A stretch of DNA of 64,000 bases from Endosaccharibacter trunci (GTDB lineage: Bacteria > Pseudomonadota > Alphaproteobacteria > Acetobacterales > Acetobacteraceae), in NCBI GenBank assembly GCA_024515975.1, contig JAMSKV010000001.1, positions 62,001 through 126,000 on the forward strand, read 5' to 3'. Shown here piece after piece: positions 8,614 through 16,759 of the stretch. The notes beneath the pieces were generated by a model. That model saw only the letters and a program-made list of their open reading frames with translations, had not been told where the DNA came from and ran no database searches. Numbering within the stretch: position 1 is the first letter of the stretch; every line of letters starts with the position of its first letter. Made by a program: the position numbers and the translations under genes.

Positions 8614-9519
8614 TTACTCGTTCAGCCACTCGTCGATCAGCAAGCGAGCGATCGCCGTGCGGTCGGGAATGGTGAAGACCGCCGGGTCGGCCTCGCGCAC
8701 GTCGGCGCGGGTCACCCAGCGGGCATGAGTGATCTCGTTGGCATCGATGGACAGAGCGGTCTCGTCGGTCTCGGCGTGGAAGCCGAGCATCAGCGAGCCC
8801 GGAAACGGCCAGGGCTGGCTGGCCAGATAGCGCACGTCTCGGACGCGCAGCCCGACTTCCTCCCACACTTCCCGCGCCACAGCCTCCTCGGCGCTCTCGC
8901 CGGGTTCGATGAAGCCGGCGAGGGCGGACAAGGTCAGGCCGGGCGGAAACCGGACTCCGCGGGCCAGCAGGGCCTGGTCGCCATGACGGACCAGCATGAT
9001 CACGACCGGGTCGGTGCGCGGGAAATGGAGATGGCCGGAGGCGCATTGCAGCCTGTGGCCGCCATGTTCGGCCTGGAGCGGCTTGCCGCACACGCCGCAG
9101 AAGCGGTTCTGCCGTCGCCAGTGATGCATGCCCCTGGCCTGCGCCGCCAGGGCCGGTTGTTCCCCCGGCAGCAGCGGCGCCACCGGACGCAGCGGCTCGA
9201 AGACCGGGGTGTCCGGCGGGAGAAGACCGGACGGGTCGTCGTGCTCGTCGAGATCGACCGAGAAGAGCGGCCCCGATTCGTCGGTGCCGAGAAAGGTCCA
9301 GGGCAGCGTGTCGAGCCCATCCGGCGGAAACGCGTCCCGGCGCGGCATGAACAGGGCGGGGGCTTCATCCGGCGTGTCGCGCCGGACGGCATGCAGGCCG
9401 CGCCAGAGCGGAATGAAGCGCGCGGCGGGGTCTCGCCGGTATTGCTCGATCCGGGCGTCGTTCTCGCGATCATTGGCGCCGCGGTCATGGGCGCCGCCGC
9501 TGAAGAAAGTGACCGCCAT
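8614..9519 (-). CDS. nudC: NAD(+)/NADH diphosphatase (Nudix hydrolase)
   Basis: 301 residues. The order is an N-terminal NUDIX-like domain, a zinc ribbon (FCGVCGKPLQ ... LQCASGH) and a Nudix domain. The Nudix box reads GFIEPGESAEEAVAREVWEE followed by VGL, matching Gx5Ex7REUxEExGU. After the box, SQPWPFPGSLMLGF carries the SQPWPFPxS motif diagnostic of NudC. The enzyme splits NAD(H) into NMN(H) and AMP, and members also remove NAD caps from RNA 5' ends. I chose the ATG at 9517-9519 (MAVTFFSGG). An alternative in-frame start lies 15 codons upstream. Confidence 0.92.
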   Translation of the reverse strand: MAVTFFSGGAHDRGANDRENDARIEQYRRDPAARFIPLWRGLHAVRRDTPDEAPALFMPRRDAFPPDGLDTLPWTFLGTDESGPLFSVDLDEHDDPSGLLPPDTPVFEPLRPVAPLLPGEQPALAAQARGMHHWRRQNRFCGVCGKPLQAEHGGHRLQCASGHLHFPRTDPVVIMLVRHGDQALLARGVRFPPGLTLSALAGFIEPGESAEEAVAREVWEEVGLRVRDVRYLASQPWPFPGSLMLGFHAETDETALSIDANEITHARWVTRADVREADPAVFTIPDRTAIARLLIDEWLNE

Positions 9520-9585
9520 CGCTCGAACTCCCTGATCGGCCGCCGGACGGCGTTCGGGATTCACCGCCTGCCGCCGGACTGCCCC

Positions 9586-9615
9586 TTGTTGCCCACCCCG
9601 GAAGATGTGTTAAGA
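9586..9615 (+). promoter_or_regulatory. Candidate sigma-70 promoter for the SRP RNA
   Basis: TTGTTG at 9586-9591 and TTAAGA at 9610-9615 are separated by 18 bases. The predicted start, 7-9 bases after the -10 box, falls on the first G of the SRP RNA stem at about 9624. This agreement of box position with the independently recognised RNA end supports the call. Confidence 0.6.
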
Positions 9616-9623
9616 CCCGCCTC

Positions 9624-9720
9624 GGGAGGTCGGCAGCGGACGGGCGCCTTGCCAACCCGGTCAGGTCCGGAAGGAAGCAGCCGCAGTGAGTTTCCGCTCG
9701 GGTCGTTCGTTCGGCCTCCC
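9624..9720 (+). ncRNA. ffs: Signal recognition particle RNA, small bacterial (4.5S) type
   Basis: The region contains the SRP core motif GGTCAGGTCCGGAAGGAAGC followed by AGCC at 9659-9682, including the GGAA-type tetraloop and the asymmetric internal loop that bind Ffh. The ends pair: GGGAGGTC at 9624-9631 with GGCCTCCC at 9713-9720, including one G-U pair. Length is about 97 nt, the usual small alphaproteobacterial form without an Alu domain. It sits immediately upstream of dnaX, as in many Alphaproteobacteria, only 9 bases before the dnaX ATG. The RNA scaffolds Ffh/FtsY in cotranslational membrane targeting. Confidence 0.93.
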
Positions 9721-9729
9721 ACCTTTCTC

Positions 9730-11871
9730 ATGCCGGCCCGGCGCATGATCGACGCTTCCGACAACAATCCGCCCGAAGACGGCCTCCCGGAACCGCCGCC
9801 TGCCGAGGGGCCCGGCTTGTTCGGCGAGCCGGTCGCCGCATCTCCTGCTCCCGCCGCCAAGGCTTCGACGCCGGCGTCGCCCGGCAAGCCGTATCGCGTG
9901 CTGGCGCGCGCCTATCGACCGACACGGTTCGACGATCTGATCGGCCAGGATGCGATGGTGCGCATTCTGCGCCGCGCCTTCGAGCTTGGCCGGGTGGCGC
10001 ATGCGTTCATGCTGACCGGCGTGCGCGGTGTGGGCAAGACCACCAGCGCGCGGATCATCGCTCGTGCTCTCAACTGCGTCGGCCCGGATGGCTCCGGCGG
10101 CCCGACCGCCGATCCGTGCGGCGTCTGCGCCAACTGCACCGCGATCCTGGCCGATCGCCATCCCGACGTGCTGGAGATGGACGCCGCCTCGCGCACCGGC
10201 ATCGAGGATGTGCGCGAGATCATCGAGGCGACACGCTTCCGGCCCATGCAGGCGCGGATGAAGGTGTTCATCATCGACGAGGTGCACATGCTGTCGCGCA
10301 ACGCGTTCAATGCGTTGCTGAAGACGCTGGAAGAACCGCCCTCGCAGGTGACGTTCATTTTCGCCACCACCGAGCTGCGCAAGGTGCCGGTGACGGTGCT
10401 GTCCCGATGCCAGCGCTTCGACCTGCGACGCGTGTCGATCGGCGAACTCTCCGCCCATTTCGCCCGCATCGCCGCCCGGGAGGGTGCTGCTCTGTCCGCC
10501 GATGCGCTGGCGCTGATCGCCCGCGCTGCCGACGGTTCGGTGCGCGACGGCTTGTCCCTGCTCGACCAGGCGATCGCCCAGGGCCCGGCCGATGGCGGTC
10601 CCGAAATTGGCGCGGAGCAGGTGGCAGACATGCTCGGCCTGGCCGATCGCGGGCTGGTGTTCGATCTGCTGGAGGCCGTCATGGCCGGACGGGCGGATTC
10701 GGCGCTCGCCATCACCGATCAGGCGCATGCGCGCGGTGCCGATCTGGGCCAGATGCTCCAGGACCTGCTGGAGCTGATCCACACCGTGTCGCGGTTGAAG
10801 TCGATCCCGGCCTTGCGCGCCGGCAACGATCTGCCCGAGGCCGAGCGCGTGCGCGGCGCCGCCCTGGCCGATGCCCTGTCGGTGCCCGTGCTCGGCCGGG
10901 CTTGGCAGATGCTGCTCAAGGGCGTCGGCGAGATCGAAACCGCGCCGGATCGTCGCGAAGCGGCGGAGATGGTGCTGATCCGTCTCTGCCATGTCGCCGA
11001 CATGCCGACCCCGGCGGAGCTGGTGCGGCAGATCCAGGCCGAGGGCACCGGGGCTTTGGTGGCCCGAACGCCCCCGCTTATGCCAGGCGGGCGTGCCGAC
11101 GGCGCCGGCGGCCTGGCGGGCGGCGCGGAGGCGGGCCTGCCACGCGGCGTCGGGCTTTCGGCCGATCCGCTCAGGGCCGATACGCGACCGGCCGATGCGC
11201 TTCGGCCAGCGGCACCGACCCTGTCAGGATCGCTGCATGTCGTGTCCGGAGGCGGCGCCGCGCTGCGTGCGCCCGAACCGCAGCTGCCCGAGCCGGCGTC
11301 CATGCCGGCGCCAATGCCCGCGCAGGACCGGACGCCCGACCCAGGGCTAAGCGAAACCGCGTCTGCCGCCGAAGCGCCGCCTTCGCTGCGAAGCTGGCGC
11401 GAGGTGGTGGCGTTCGTGAACAGCCAGCGTCTCGCCACGCTGCACGGCAACCTGATGCATTGCGCGCATCTGGTGCGCTTCCGGCCGCCTGTGATCGAGC
11501 TATCCCTGGAACCGGGCGCGCCGCCGCGCTTGTCGCAGCAACTCGCCTCGGTTCTGCAGGAGGCGACGGGCGCGCGCTGGAGCATCGTGATCGTCCGCGA
11601 CGAGCCGGGCGAGCCGACGCTGGCGCAGCAGGCCGGCCTGGTGCAGGCCGATCTCGACCGCGAGGCGGAAAATCACCCGCTGGTCAGGGCGATCCTGACG
11701 GCGTTTCCGGGTGCGGTGGTCGGCCCCGTATCCGATCGCAGCCTGGACGAGTACTACGCCTTGCCGCCCGAGCAATCGGAATCGCTTCTGGCCGAGGACG
11801 GGCCGCCCGACATGGAATTCGCGCCGGAAGGGGCGGAATCGGTCGGGCTCGACGACCTCTCGGACGGCTGA
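9730..11871 (+). CDS. dnaX: DNA polymerase III subunit tau (and gamma)
   Basis: 713 residues, the clamp-loader ATPase. After an acidic, low-complexity N-terminus (about 1-55) the AAA+ domain begins with [19 protein letters not shown]. Walker A is [14 protein letters not shown]. The zinc module is [10 protein letters not shown] with an upstream Cys in ALNCVG. Walker B is [10 protein letters not shown] and the sensor/arginine-finger motif is [14 protein letters not shown] Pro/Ala-rich linker (about 440-560) leads to the tau-specific C-terminal domain. An ATG at 9745 is an alternative start, and neither has a clear ribosome-binding site. I see no A-rich slippery heptamer for a gamma frameshift. 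ybaB and recR follow directly, the classic dnaX-ybaB-recR order. Confidence 0.95.
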   Translation: MPARRMIDASDNNPPEDGLPEPPPAEGPGLFGEPVAASPAPAAKASTPASPGKPYRVLARAYRPTRFDDLIGQDAMVRILRRAFELGRVAHAFMLTGVRGVGKTTSARIIARALNCVGPDGSGGPTADPCGVCANCTAILADRHPDVLEMDAASRTGIEDVREIIEATRFRPMQARMKVFIIDEVHMLSRNAFNALLKTLEEPPSQVTFIFATTELRKVPVTVLSRCQRFDLRRVSIGELSAHFARIAAREGAALSADALALIARAADGSVRDGLSLLDQAIAQGPADGGPEIGAEQVADMLGLADRGLVFDLLEAVMAGRADSALAITDQAHARGADLGQMLQDLLELIHTVSRLKSIPALRAGNDLPEAERVRGAALADALSVPVLGRAWQMLLKGVGEIETAPDRREAAEMVLIRLCHVADMPTPAELVRQIQAEGTGALVARTPPLMPGGRADGAGGLAGGAEAGLPRGVGLSADPLRADTRPADALRPAAPTLSGSLHVVSGGGAALRAPEPQLPEPASMPAPMPAQDRTPDPGLSETASAAEAPPSLRSWREVVAFVNSQRLATLHGNLMHCAHLVRFRPPVIELSLEPGAPPRLSQQLASVLQEATGARWSIVIVRDEPGEPTLAQQAGLVQADLDREAENHPLVRAILTAFPGAVVGPVSDRSLDEYYALPPEQSESLLAEDGPPDMEFAPEGAESVGLDDLSDG

Positions 11872-11896
11872 GGAACCACGAACGGAGATCGCGACG

Positions 11897-12220
11897 ATGA
11901 AGAACCTTGCGGGCCTGATGAAGCAGGCCAGCCAGATGCAGTCCAAGATGGAAGAGATGCAGGCGAGCCTCGCCACCATCGAGGTGGAGGGCGCCTCCGG
12001 CGCCGGCATGGTCACCGTGACGCTGAGCGGCAAGGGCGACCTCAAGCGGATCAAGGTCGATCCCAAGCTGGCCGACCCGTCCGAGATGGAGATGCTGGAG
12101 GACCTGATCGTCGCCGCGCATGCGGAGGCGCGCCGCCATCTGGAAGAGCGCACCAGCGCCGAGATGCAGAAGGTGACGGGCGGGCTGAACCTGCCGCCGA
12201 GGCTGAAGCTGCCGTTCTGA
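11897..12220 (+). CDS. ybaB: YbaB/EbfC family nucleoid-associated protein
   Basis: 107 residues starting [20 protein letters not shown], the standard YbaB N-terminus. The central strand segment [20 protein letters not shown] and the helix [20 protein letters not shown] are also canonical. It forms a small homodimer that binds DNA and is associated with RecR-linked repair and nucleoid organisation. The ribosome-binding site GGAG lies 9 bases before the ATG. The gene sits 25 bp after dnaX and 15 bp before recR, so the three are very likely one transcript. Confidence 0.93.
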   Translation: MKNLAGLMKQASQMQSKMEEMQASLATIEVEGASGAGMVTVTLSGKGDLKRIKVDPKLADPSEMEMLEDLIVAAHAEARRHLEERTSAEMQKVTGGLNLPPRLKLPF

Positions 12221-12235
12221 TCCGGCCGCTTGCCG

Positions 12236-12826
12236 ATGGGCGGTCCGGAGATCGAGCGTCTGATCGCGCTGCTGTCGCGCCTGCCGGGCTATGGCCCGCG
12301 CAGCGCGCGCCGGGCGGCGCTGACCCTGCTGCGCCAGCCGCAGACCCGGCTGCTGCCGCTGGCCGATGCGATGGAACAGGCGGCGCGCTCGGTCAGAAGC
12401 TGCTCCACCTGCGGCAATCTGGACAGCCGCGACCCTTGCTCGATCTGCGCCGATCCCGGACGGGACCGGTCGATTGTCTGCGTGGTCGAGGGGGTGGGCG
12501 ATCTCTGGGCGCTGGAACGGGCAGGGGTGCATCGCGGGCTCTACCACGTGCTGGGCGGCACCTTGTCGCCGCTGGGCGGAACCGGCCCGGACGATCTTTC
12601 CACCCGGCCGCTCCTGGTGCGGCTGGAGGAGGGCGGCGTGCGCGAGGTGATCCTGGCGCTGGGGGCCACGGTCGAGGGCGCCACCACCACCCATTGGCTG
12701 GCCGATCGCCTGTCCGGCTTCCCCGTCACGGTCAGCCGTGTCGGCCAGGGCGTGCCGATGGGCGGCGCGCTCGACGTGCTGGACGACGGCACCCTTGCCG
12801 CCGCCCTGCTGGCGCGGCGATCATGA
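12236..12826 (+). CDS. recR: Recombination mediator RecR
   Basis: 196 residues from the ATG at 12236; a TTG at 12230 would add two residues. The helix-hairpin-helix comes first (LIALLSRLPGYGPRSARRAA). The C4 zinc finger follows (CSTCGNLDSRDPCSIC). The Toprim domain has VVEGVGDLWALE and YHVLGGTLSPLGG. The C-terminal ring-forming segment ends VGQGVPMGGALDVLDDGTLA. RecR with RecO/RecF loads RecA at gaps. Length and motif order are normal. Confidence 0.95.
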   Translation: MGGPEIERLIALLSRLPGYGPRSARRAALTLLRQPQTRLLPLADAMEQAARSVRSCSTCGNLDSRDPCSICADPGRDRSIVCVVEGVGDLWALERAGVHRGLYHVLGGTLSPLGGTGPDDLSTRPLLVRLEEGGVREVILALGATVEGATTTHWLADRLSGFPVTVSRVGQGVPMGGALDVLDDGTLAAALLARRS

Positions 12827-12854
12827 TTCGTCATCGGGGCGGCAGGGGACAGGC

Positions 12855-13649
12855 ATGAGCGTGATCTGGCCGATTCCCGACGATATTCCGCGTGCGGCGC
12901 TGGTGACAGGCGGGTCCGCGCGTCTGGGCCGGTCCATGGCGCTGGCCCTGGCCGAGGCCGGTTTCGCCGTGGCGATCCATGCGCGTCTGGCCGATGAGCG
13001 CACGTCCGAGACCCTGGAGGCGCTGCAGAATCGCGGCGTGCGCGGCGCCCTTGTCACGGCCGACCTGTCGCGTGAAGCCGAAACGGAGGGGTTGTTCGCC
13101 CGCGCCGTGGCGGCGGTGGGGCCGATCGGCGTGCTGATCAACAATGCCAGCACCTTCGAGCGCGACGAGCTGGCCGATGCCGATCGCGCGTCCTGGGACC
13201 GGCACATGGAGCCCAATCTGCGCGCGCCGTTTCGTTTGATCCAGGATTTCGCCGCCGCCCTGCCAAAGGATGCGGGCGGCATGGTGCTGAACATGCTCGA
13301 TCAGCGCGTCTGGTCGCTCACCCCGCATTTCGTGTCCTACACCGTCTCCAAGGCCGGACTGTGGACGCTGACGCAGAGCATGGCGCTGGCCCTGGCCCCA
13401 CGCGGCATCCGCGTGAACGCGATCGGGCCCGGTCCCGCCATGCCGAGCCCGCGCCAGAGCGAGGAGCAGTTCCGCCGCCAATGCGAGAGCGTGCCCATGC
13501 GTCGCGGCACCGGCCCGGGCGAGGTGGCGCGGGCGATGATGTCGCTGCTTTGCCTGCCCTCCGTCACGGGGCAGATGCTGGCGCTCGATGGCGGGCAGCA
13601 TCTGCAGTGGCATCCCGCCCCACGCGATGGCGAGGCGCCGGAGGAATGA
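12855..13649 (+). CDS. SDR-family reductase of the FolM/pteridine reductase type
   Basis: 264 residues with a Rossmann fold. The nucleotide-binding loop reads TGGSARLGRS, i.e. TGxxxRxG with an Arg where ordinary short-chain dehydrogenases have TGxxxGIG. That substitution marks the NADPH-dependent pteridine reductases (PTR1) and bacterial FolM. NNAST and the catalytic pair Tyr/Lys in YTVSKAGLW are present, and DGGQHLQWHP closes the substrate pocket. Its stop overlaps the folB start (ATGA), so it is translationally coupled to a folate/pterin gene. I infer a dihydromonapterin or dihydrofolate reductase; the exact substrate is not provable here. Confidence 0.75.
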   Translation: MSVIWPIPDDIPRAALVTGGSARLGRSMALALAEAGFAVAIHARLADERTSETLEALQNRGVRGALVTADLSREAETEGLFARAVAAVGPIGVLINNASTFERDELADADRASWDRHMEPNLRAPFRLIQDFAAALPKDAGGMVLNMLDQRVWSLTPHFVSYTVSKAGLWTLTQSMALALAPRGIRVNAIGPGPAMPSPRQSEEQFRRQCESVPMRRGTGPGEVARAMMSLLCLPSVTGQMLALDGGQHLQWHPAPRDGEAPEE

Positions 13650-14047
13650 GCGTGTTTCAGCCCTGGCCGGCGCATCCTCGCCTGCGACGCGTATTCGTCC
13701 GCGATCTGGTGACGCTGGCGCATATCGGCGTCTATCCGCATGAGATGGGCGTGCAGCAGCGCGTACGCCTGAACATCGATTTCGGCGTGCTGGACGATGA
13801 GGCGACGCAGGTCGGACGCGACGATCTGAGCCGGACCGTGTCCTATGAACGCGTGGTGCATCTGGTGCAGCGGATCATCGACGAGGGCCATGTGCGTCTG
13901 GTGGAAACGCTGGCCGAGCGCATCGCCGCCGCGGTTCTGGGCGAAAGCCGGGTGGAGATCGTCCGGGTCCGGGTGGAAAAGCTGGATGTGTTCTCCGGGC
14001 TCGACTCGGTGGGCGTCGAGATCGAGCGGGTGCAGCGGCGCGGCTGA
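13646..14047 (+). CDS. folB: Dihydroneopterin aldolase
   Basis: 133 residues of the FolB family, which cleaves 7,8-dihydroneopterin to 6-hydroxymethyl-dihydropterin and glycolaldehyde in folate synthesis. Features seen: RVFVRDLVTLAHIGVYPHEM (start of the fold; the family has L.....IGV...E), QQRVRLNIDF, SYERVVHLVQRII, and LVETLAERIAAAVL with the pterin-anchoring Glu. The C-terminal strand is EIVRVRVEKLDVF. The ATG at 13646 overlaps the stop of the upstream reductase by four bases. That is direct evidence that both act in pterin/folate metabolism. Confidence 0.92.
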   Translation: MSVFQPWPAHPRLRRVFVRDLVTLAHIGVYPHEMGVQQRVRLNIDFGVLDDEATQVGRDDLSRTVSYERVVHLVQRIIDEGHVRLVETLAERIAAAVLGESRVEIVRVRVEKLDVFSGLDSVGVEIERVQRRG

Positions 14048-14151
14048 TCGCGTCGCTCTCCGTTTGGGTGGAACGAATGCCGAGATCGGTGTCGATACGA
14101 GGGTTCAGGTTGGGCCGCCACCGCCTCAGGTTGCGGACGAGCCCGGCTGAC

Positions 14152-15411
14152 ATGCCGTCCGCCGGTATGCATCTGTCGTCGCGCATCACCCTGCTGCTGG
14201 CGCTGCTCACCGCCGTCGGCCCGCTCTCGACCGACATGTATCTGCCGGCCTTTCCGGCCATGCGCGCCAGCCTCCATTCCGGACCCGGCGAGGCGCAGAT
14301 GACTCTGGCGGCCTGGTTCGTGGGGCTGGCGATCGGCCAGGTCACGCACGGGCCGATCGCCGATCATTACGGCCGGCGCGCGCCGCTGCTGCTGGGCACG
14401 TTTCTCTACACGGTGGCGCAGATCGGCTGCGCGCTGTCGGGCTCCATGACGGATCTGTCCTGGTGGCGGCTCTGGGCCGCGTTCGGCGGCGCCGCCAGCC
14501 TGGTGATCCCGCGCGCCATCATCGCCGACGTGTCGCAGGACGGTTCCGAGGCCGCCACCATCCTTGGCCGCATGGTGATGGTGATGGGGGTGGCGCCGGT
14601 GCTGGCGCCGTCCCTGGGCGGGCTGATCGCCGAACACTGGAACTGGCGCGGCATTTTCTGGATCTGCGCGATCTACGGCGCGAGCTGCTGCTTCCTGATC
14701 TGGCGCTACCTGCCCGACACGCTCTATCGGCACCGCAATTCCCGTCTGCGCGCCGGGGCCGCCCTGATGCGCTATATCTCGGTCTGGCGTGGACGCTCCT
14801 TTCGCGCCCATGCGCTCCAGGGCGGGTTCGCGACCTTCAGCCTGTTCGCCTTTCTGGGCGGAGCGCCTCCGGTTTTCCTGCAGGGCTTCGAGCTCACCCC
14901 GGCGCAGTTCGGCTGCGTGTTCATCCTGAACGCGCTCGGCTACATCGCGGGCGTGCAGCTGAATGCGCGGCTGACCGAAAGGCTGGGCGCATCCATTCCG
15001 CTGACCTTCGGTACCGTCGCCTTGTTCGTATCCTGTCTGGCCATGACGGCTCTGGCCGCGTTCGGCTCCTGGCACGGCCTGGGCATCGCCGCCTGCATGA
15101 TGGTCTGCATGGCGACGCTGGGGCTGGTCCTGCCGGGCGCCGCCCTGGGCTCGGTGCTGGAGAACGGACGCAATGCCGGCGCCGCCTCGGCGCTGTATGG
15201 CACGGTGGTTTTCCTGGTCGGCGCCCTGTCCACCGTTCTGGTGGGATGGGCCGGCTCCGACGATCCGCTGCCGATGGCGCTGCTGATGGTGGCGGGCGCG
15301 GTGGTGGCGCTGCTCTGCAACTGGCGTCGCCCGAAGCGGAAGACGGACCGGCCGTCCCGGCGCAAGGGGTCCAGACGCTGGCGTGCGGTCGAGAAAGACG
15401 CTGTGTCCTGA
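14152..15411 (+). CDS. Bcr/CflA family MFS drug exporter
   Basis: 419 residues with about 12 hydrophobic helices. Family markers are GPLSTDMYLPAFPAM in the first loop, QMTLAAWFVGLAIGQ, the MFS loop motif HGPIADHYGRRAPLL and the mid-protein LGGLIAEHWNWRGIFW. These define the Bcr/CflA (bicyclomycin/chloramphenicol resistance) subfamily of proton-coupled exporters. The start is ambiguous. The ATG at 14152 (MPSAGMHLSS) and the ATG at 14167 are both suitable, and an upstream ATG at 14068 adds an Arg-rich stretch I do not believe. The actual substrate is unknown. The tail (RRPKRKTDRPSRRKG) is strongly basic and cytoplasmic. Confidence 0.9.
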   Translation: MPSAGMHLSSRITLLLALLTAVGPLSTDMYLPAFPAMRASLHSGPGEAQMTLAAWFVGLAIGQVTHGPIADHYGRRAPLLLGTFLYTVAQIGCALSGSMTDLSWWRLWAAFGGAASLVIPRAIIADVSQDGSEAATILGRMVMVMGVAPVLAPSLGGLIAEHWNWRGIFWICAIYGASCCFLIWRYLPDTLYRHRNSRLRAGAALMRYISVWRGRSFRAHALQGGFATFSLFAFLGGAPPVFLQGFELTPAQFGCVFILNALGYIAGVQLNARLTERLGASIPLTFGTVALFVSCLAMTALAAFGSWHGLGIAACMMVCMATLGLVLPGAALGSVLENGRNAGAASALYGTVVFLVGALSTVLVGWAGSDDPLPMALLMVAGAVVALLCNWRRPKRKTDRPSRRKGSRRWRAVEKDAVS

Positions 15412-15490
15412 GCGAGAATCTGGCTGCTCGGCGTGCCTCGCCGTCCGCTCCGAACCGGAGGGGCAGATTTCTGTCCGCTATGCCTACCTT

Positions 15491-15510
15491 CTGGGAAAAC
15501 GTTTCCCCAG
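15491..15510. terminator. Weak hairpin between convergent genes
   Basis: CTGGGAAA, loop ACG, TTTCCCCAG form a stem with one bulged C. It lies in the 106-bp space between the convergent exporter (stop 15411) and the secreted protein on the minus strand (stop 15518). There is no long T run, so termination strength is uncertain. Confidence 0.35.
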
Positions 15511-15517
15511 GGTGTCC

Positions 15518-16225
15518 TTACGGCGCCGGTGGCGGGAAGGCGAGAATGCCGCTCTTGTAGCGTTCCTCGACCAGGGCCAGTGGCCGGTTGCCGCGATCGC
15601 GCAGCAGGCCGCGATTGTCCAGCACCGTCTCCGGGATCGCCAGCGTGCCGGCATCGGGCCCGGCCGGCCGGCGCGTCCAGTCGGGCGGCAAAGGCGACCA
15701 GAGCAGGCGGCTGGACAGGGTCGAGCGGCTGAAGCCAAGTGCCGCGACCGCCTTGCCGAACGGCGTGTGGGTGGTCTCCAGCACGCGGTTCATCTCTGGC
15801 GTCAGGCGTGAAGGCACATACCAGTTATCGGCCTCCGACAGCACCACGCCGCCGCAGGACAGGCGCACATGGCGCACACGCACAGTCTCGTCGGCGCCGA
15901 CCTCCAGCAATGCGCGCCCGTCCGTCGGCAACGGAGCGGCGGCGTCCGGGTCCTGGATGGCGACGATTCGCGCATCGGCGGCAATTCCGTGCGTGGCGCA
16001 CCAATGTTCGAGGGTCAGCGTGGCGCTCGGCTCGCTCAGCAGAGCGGCGCGGAGCTCCTGCAGCAGCGCATCGGCGGCGACCCGGTGAAAGCGGTCGTCC
16101 GGCCAGGCGGGCGGGGCGGACGCGGCGGGACGGACCGGCACCACTGTCAGCAGCCCGAACAGGAATGCCGCCGGCGGAAGGCTCCACCGGCGGCGCCGAT
16201 CATGCAGGCGCGAGCCCAAGGCCAT
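15518..16225 (-). CDS. Exported protein with chorismate-lyase-like fold signature
   Basis: 235 residues. The N-terminus has a basic patch (RLHDRRRRW) and a hydrophobic segment (PPAAFLFGLLTVV), consistent with a signal peptide ending near AASA. The rest resembles the UbiC/UTRA-like family of alphaproteobacterial hypothetical proteins: VRVRHVRLSCGGVVLSEADN, WYVPSRLTPEMNRVLETT, TPFGKAVAALGFSR and a final LALVEERYKSGIL. The arrangement (substrate loop, then TPFGK, then E-R-Y-K near the end) suggests a small-molecule-binding fold rather than a proven chorismate lyase. Export would argue against a role in ubiquinone synthesis. Function unassigned. Confidence 0.6.
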   Translation of the reverse strand: MALGSRLHDRRRRWSLPPAAFLFGLLTVVPVRPAASAPPAWPDDRFHRVAADALLQELRAALLSEPSATLTLEHWCATHGIAADARIVAIQDPDAAAPLPTDGRALLEVGADETVRVRHVRLSCGGVVLSEADNWYVPSRLTPEMNRVLETTHTPFGKAVAALGFSRSTLSSRLLWSPLPPDWTRRPAGPDAGTLAIPETVLDNRGLLRDRGNRPLALVEERYKSGILAFPPPAP

Positions 16226-16249
16226 GTCCCGGGACCCGGCGCGCCGGAC

Positions 16250-16591
16250 TCAGTTCTCGTGGTCGTCGTTGTCGGTCTCGACCTCGATATCCGTGCCGAT
16301 CACGTCGGCGTCGTCGTCGAGATCATCGGTATCCTCGACCACGTCGTCGCCCTCGCCCTCGTCGGCGTCGGTCTCGATCTCGGTATCCGTATCGTCGGGA
16401 TCCGCCTCCGCGACCTTCTTGGGGCGCCGGTCATCGGCGGGCAGATTTCCGGCGGAGCGGCGCAGACGCGGCTGGTCGAGCGGCTGCTCGGTTCCGCACT
16501 TGGGGCACACCGCTGGCACCTTCGTCAGATCATAGAACCGCGCGCCGCAAGAGACGCAGACGCGTTTGGTACCGAGTTCAGGCTTGGCCAT
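16250..16591 (-). CDS. TIGR02300 (FYDLN acid) zinc-ribbon protein
   Basis: 113 residues. The first 40 form a zinc ribbon: MAKPELGTKRVCVSCGARFYDLTKVPAVCPKCGTEQP, with the FYDL signature and CxxC...CxxC. The remainder is extremely acidic and Asp/Glu/Thr-rich (DDTDTEIETDADEGEGDD and similar), as in the alphaproteobacterial family named for this composition. The family is widely conserved next to aroA in Alphaproteobacteria, and its function is not established. The ATG at 16589-16591 is the only sensible start, because the frame upstream overlaps the aroA promoter region on the other strand. Confidence 0.9.
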   Translation of the reverse strand: MAKPELGTKRVCVSCGARFYDLTKVPAVCPKCGTEQPLDQPRLRRSAGNLPADDRRPKKVAEADPDDTDTEIETDADEGEGDDVVEDTDDLDDDADVIGTDIEVETDNDDHEN

Positions 16592-16759
16592 CGTGACCCT
16601 GTCTTGGAGGATGTGCGTCGCAGGGCGGGCCCCATGCCATCTCAGGATCGGGCTGTCAAACAAGAGTGGCCCCGCTTCTGTTGAATTTCGGTCGGTCCGG
16701 TCGTTTCGGCGGCGTGTTCCATTGACCTCGGAGCTGCGGACACGCAGGAGAAAACCGCC

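Noticed and set aside
9730-11871. A programmed frameshift in dnaX producing gamma
   Set aside because: No A-rich slippery heptamer was seen in this GC-rich gene.
10116-11900. 594-codon plus-strand frame inside dnaX
   Set aside because: Arg/Gly-rich shadow of the dnaX frame; dnaX has all expected motifs in the other frame.
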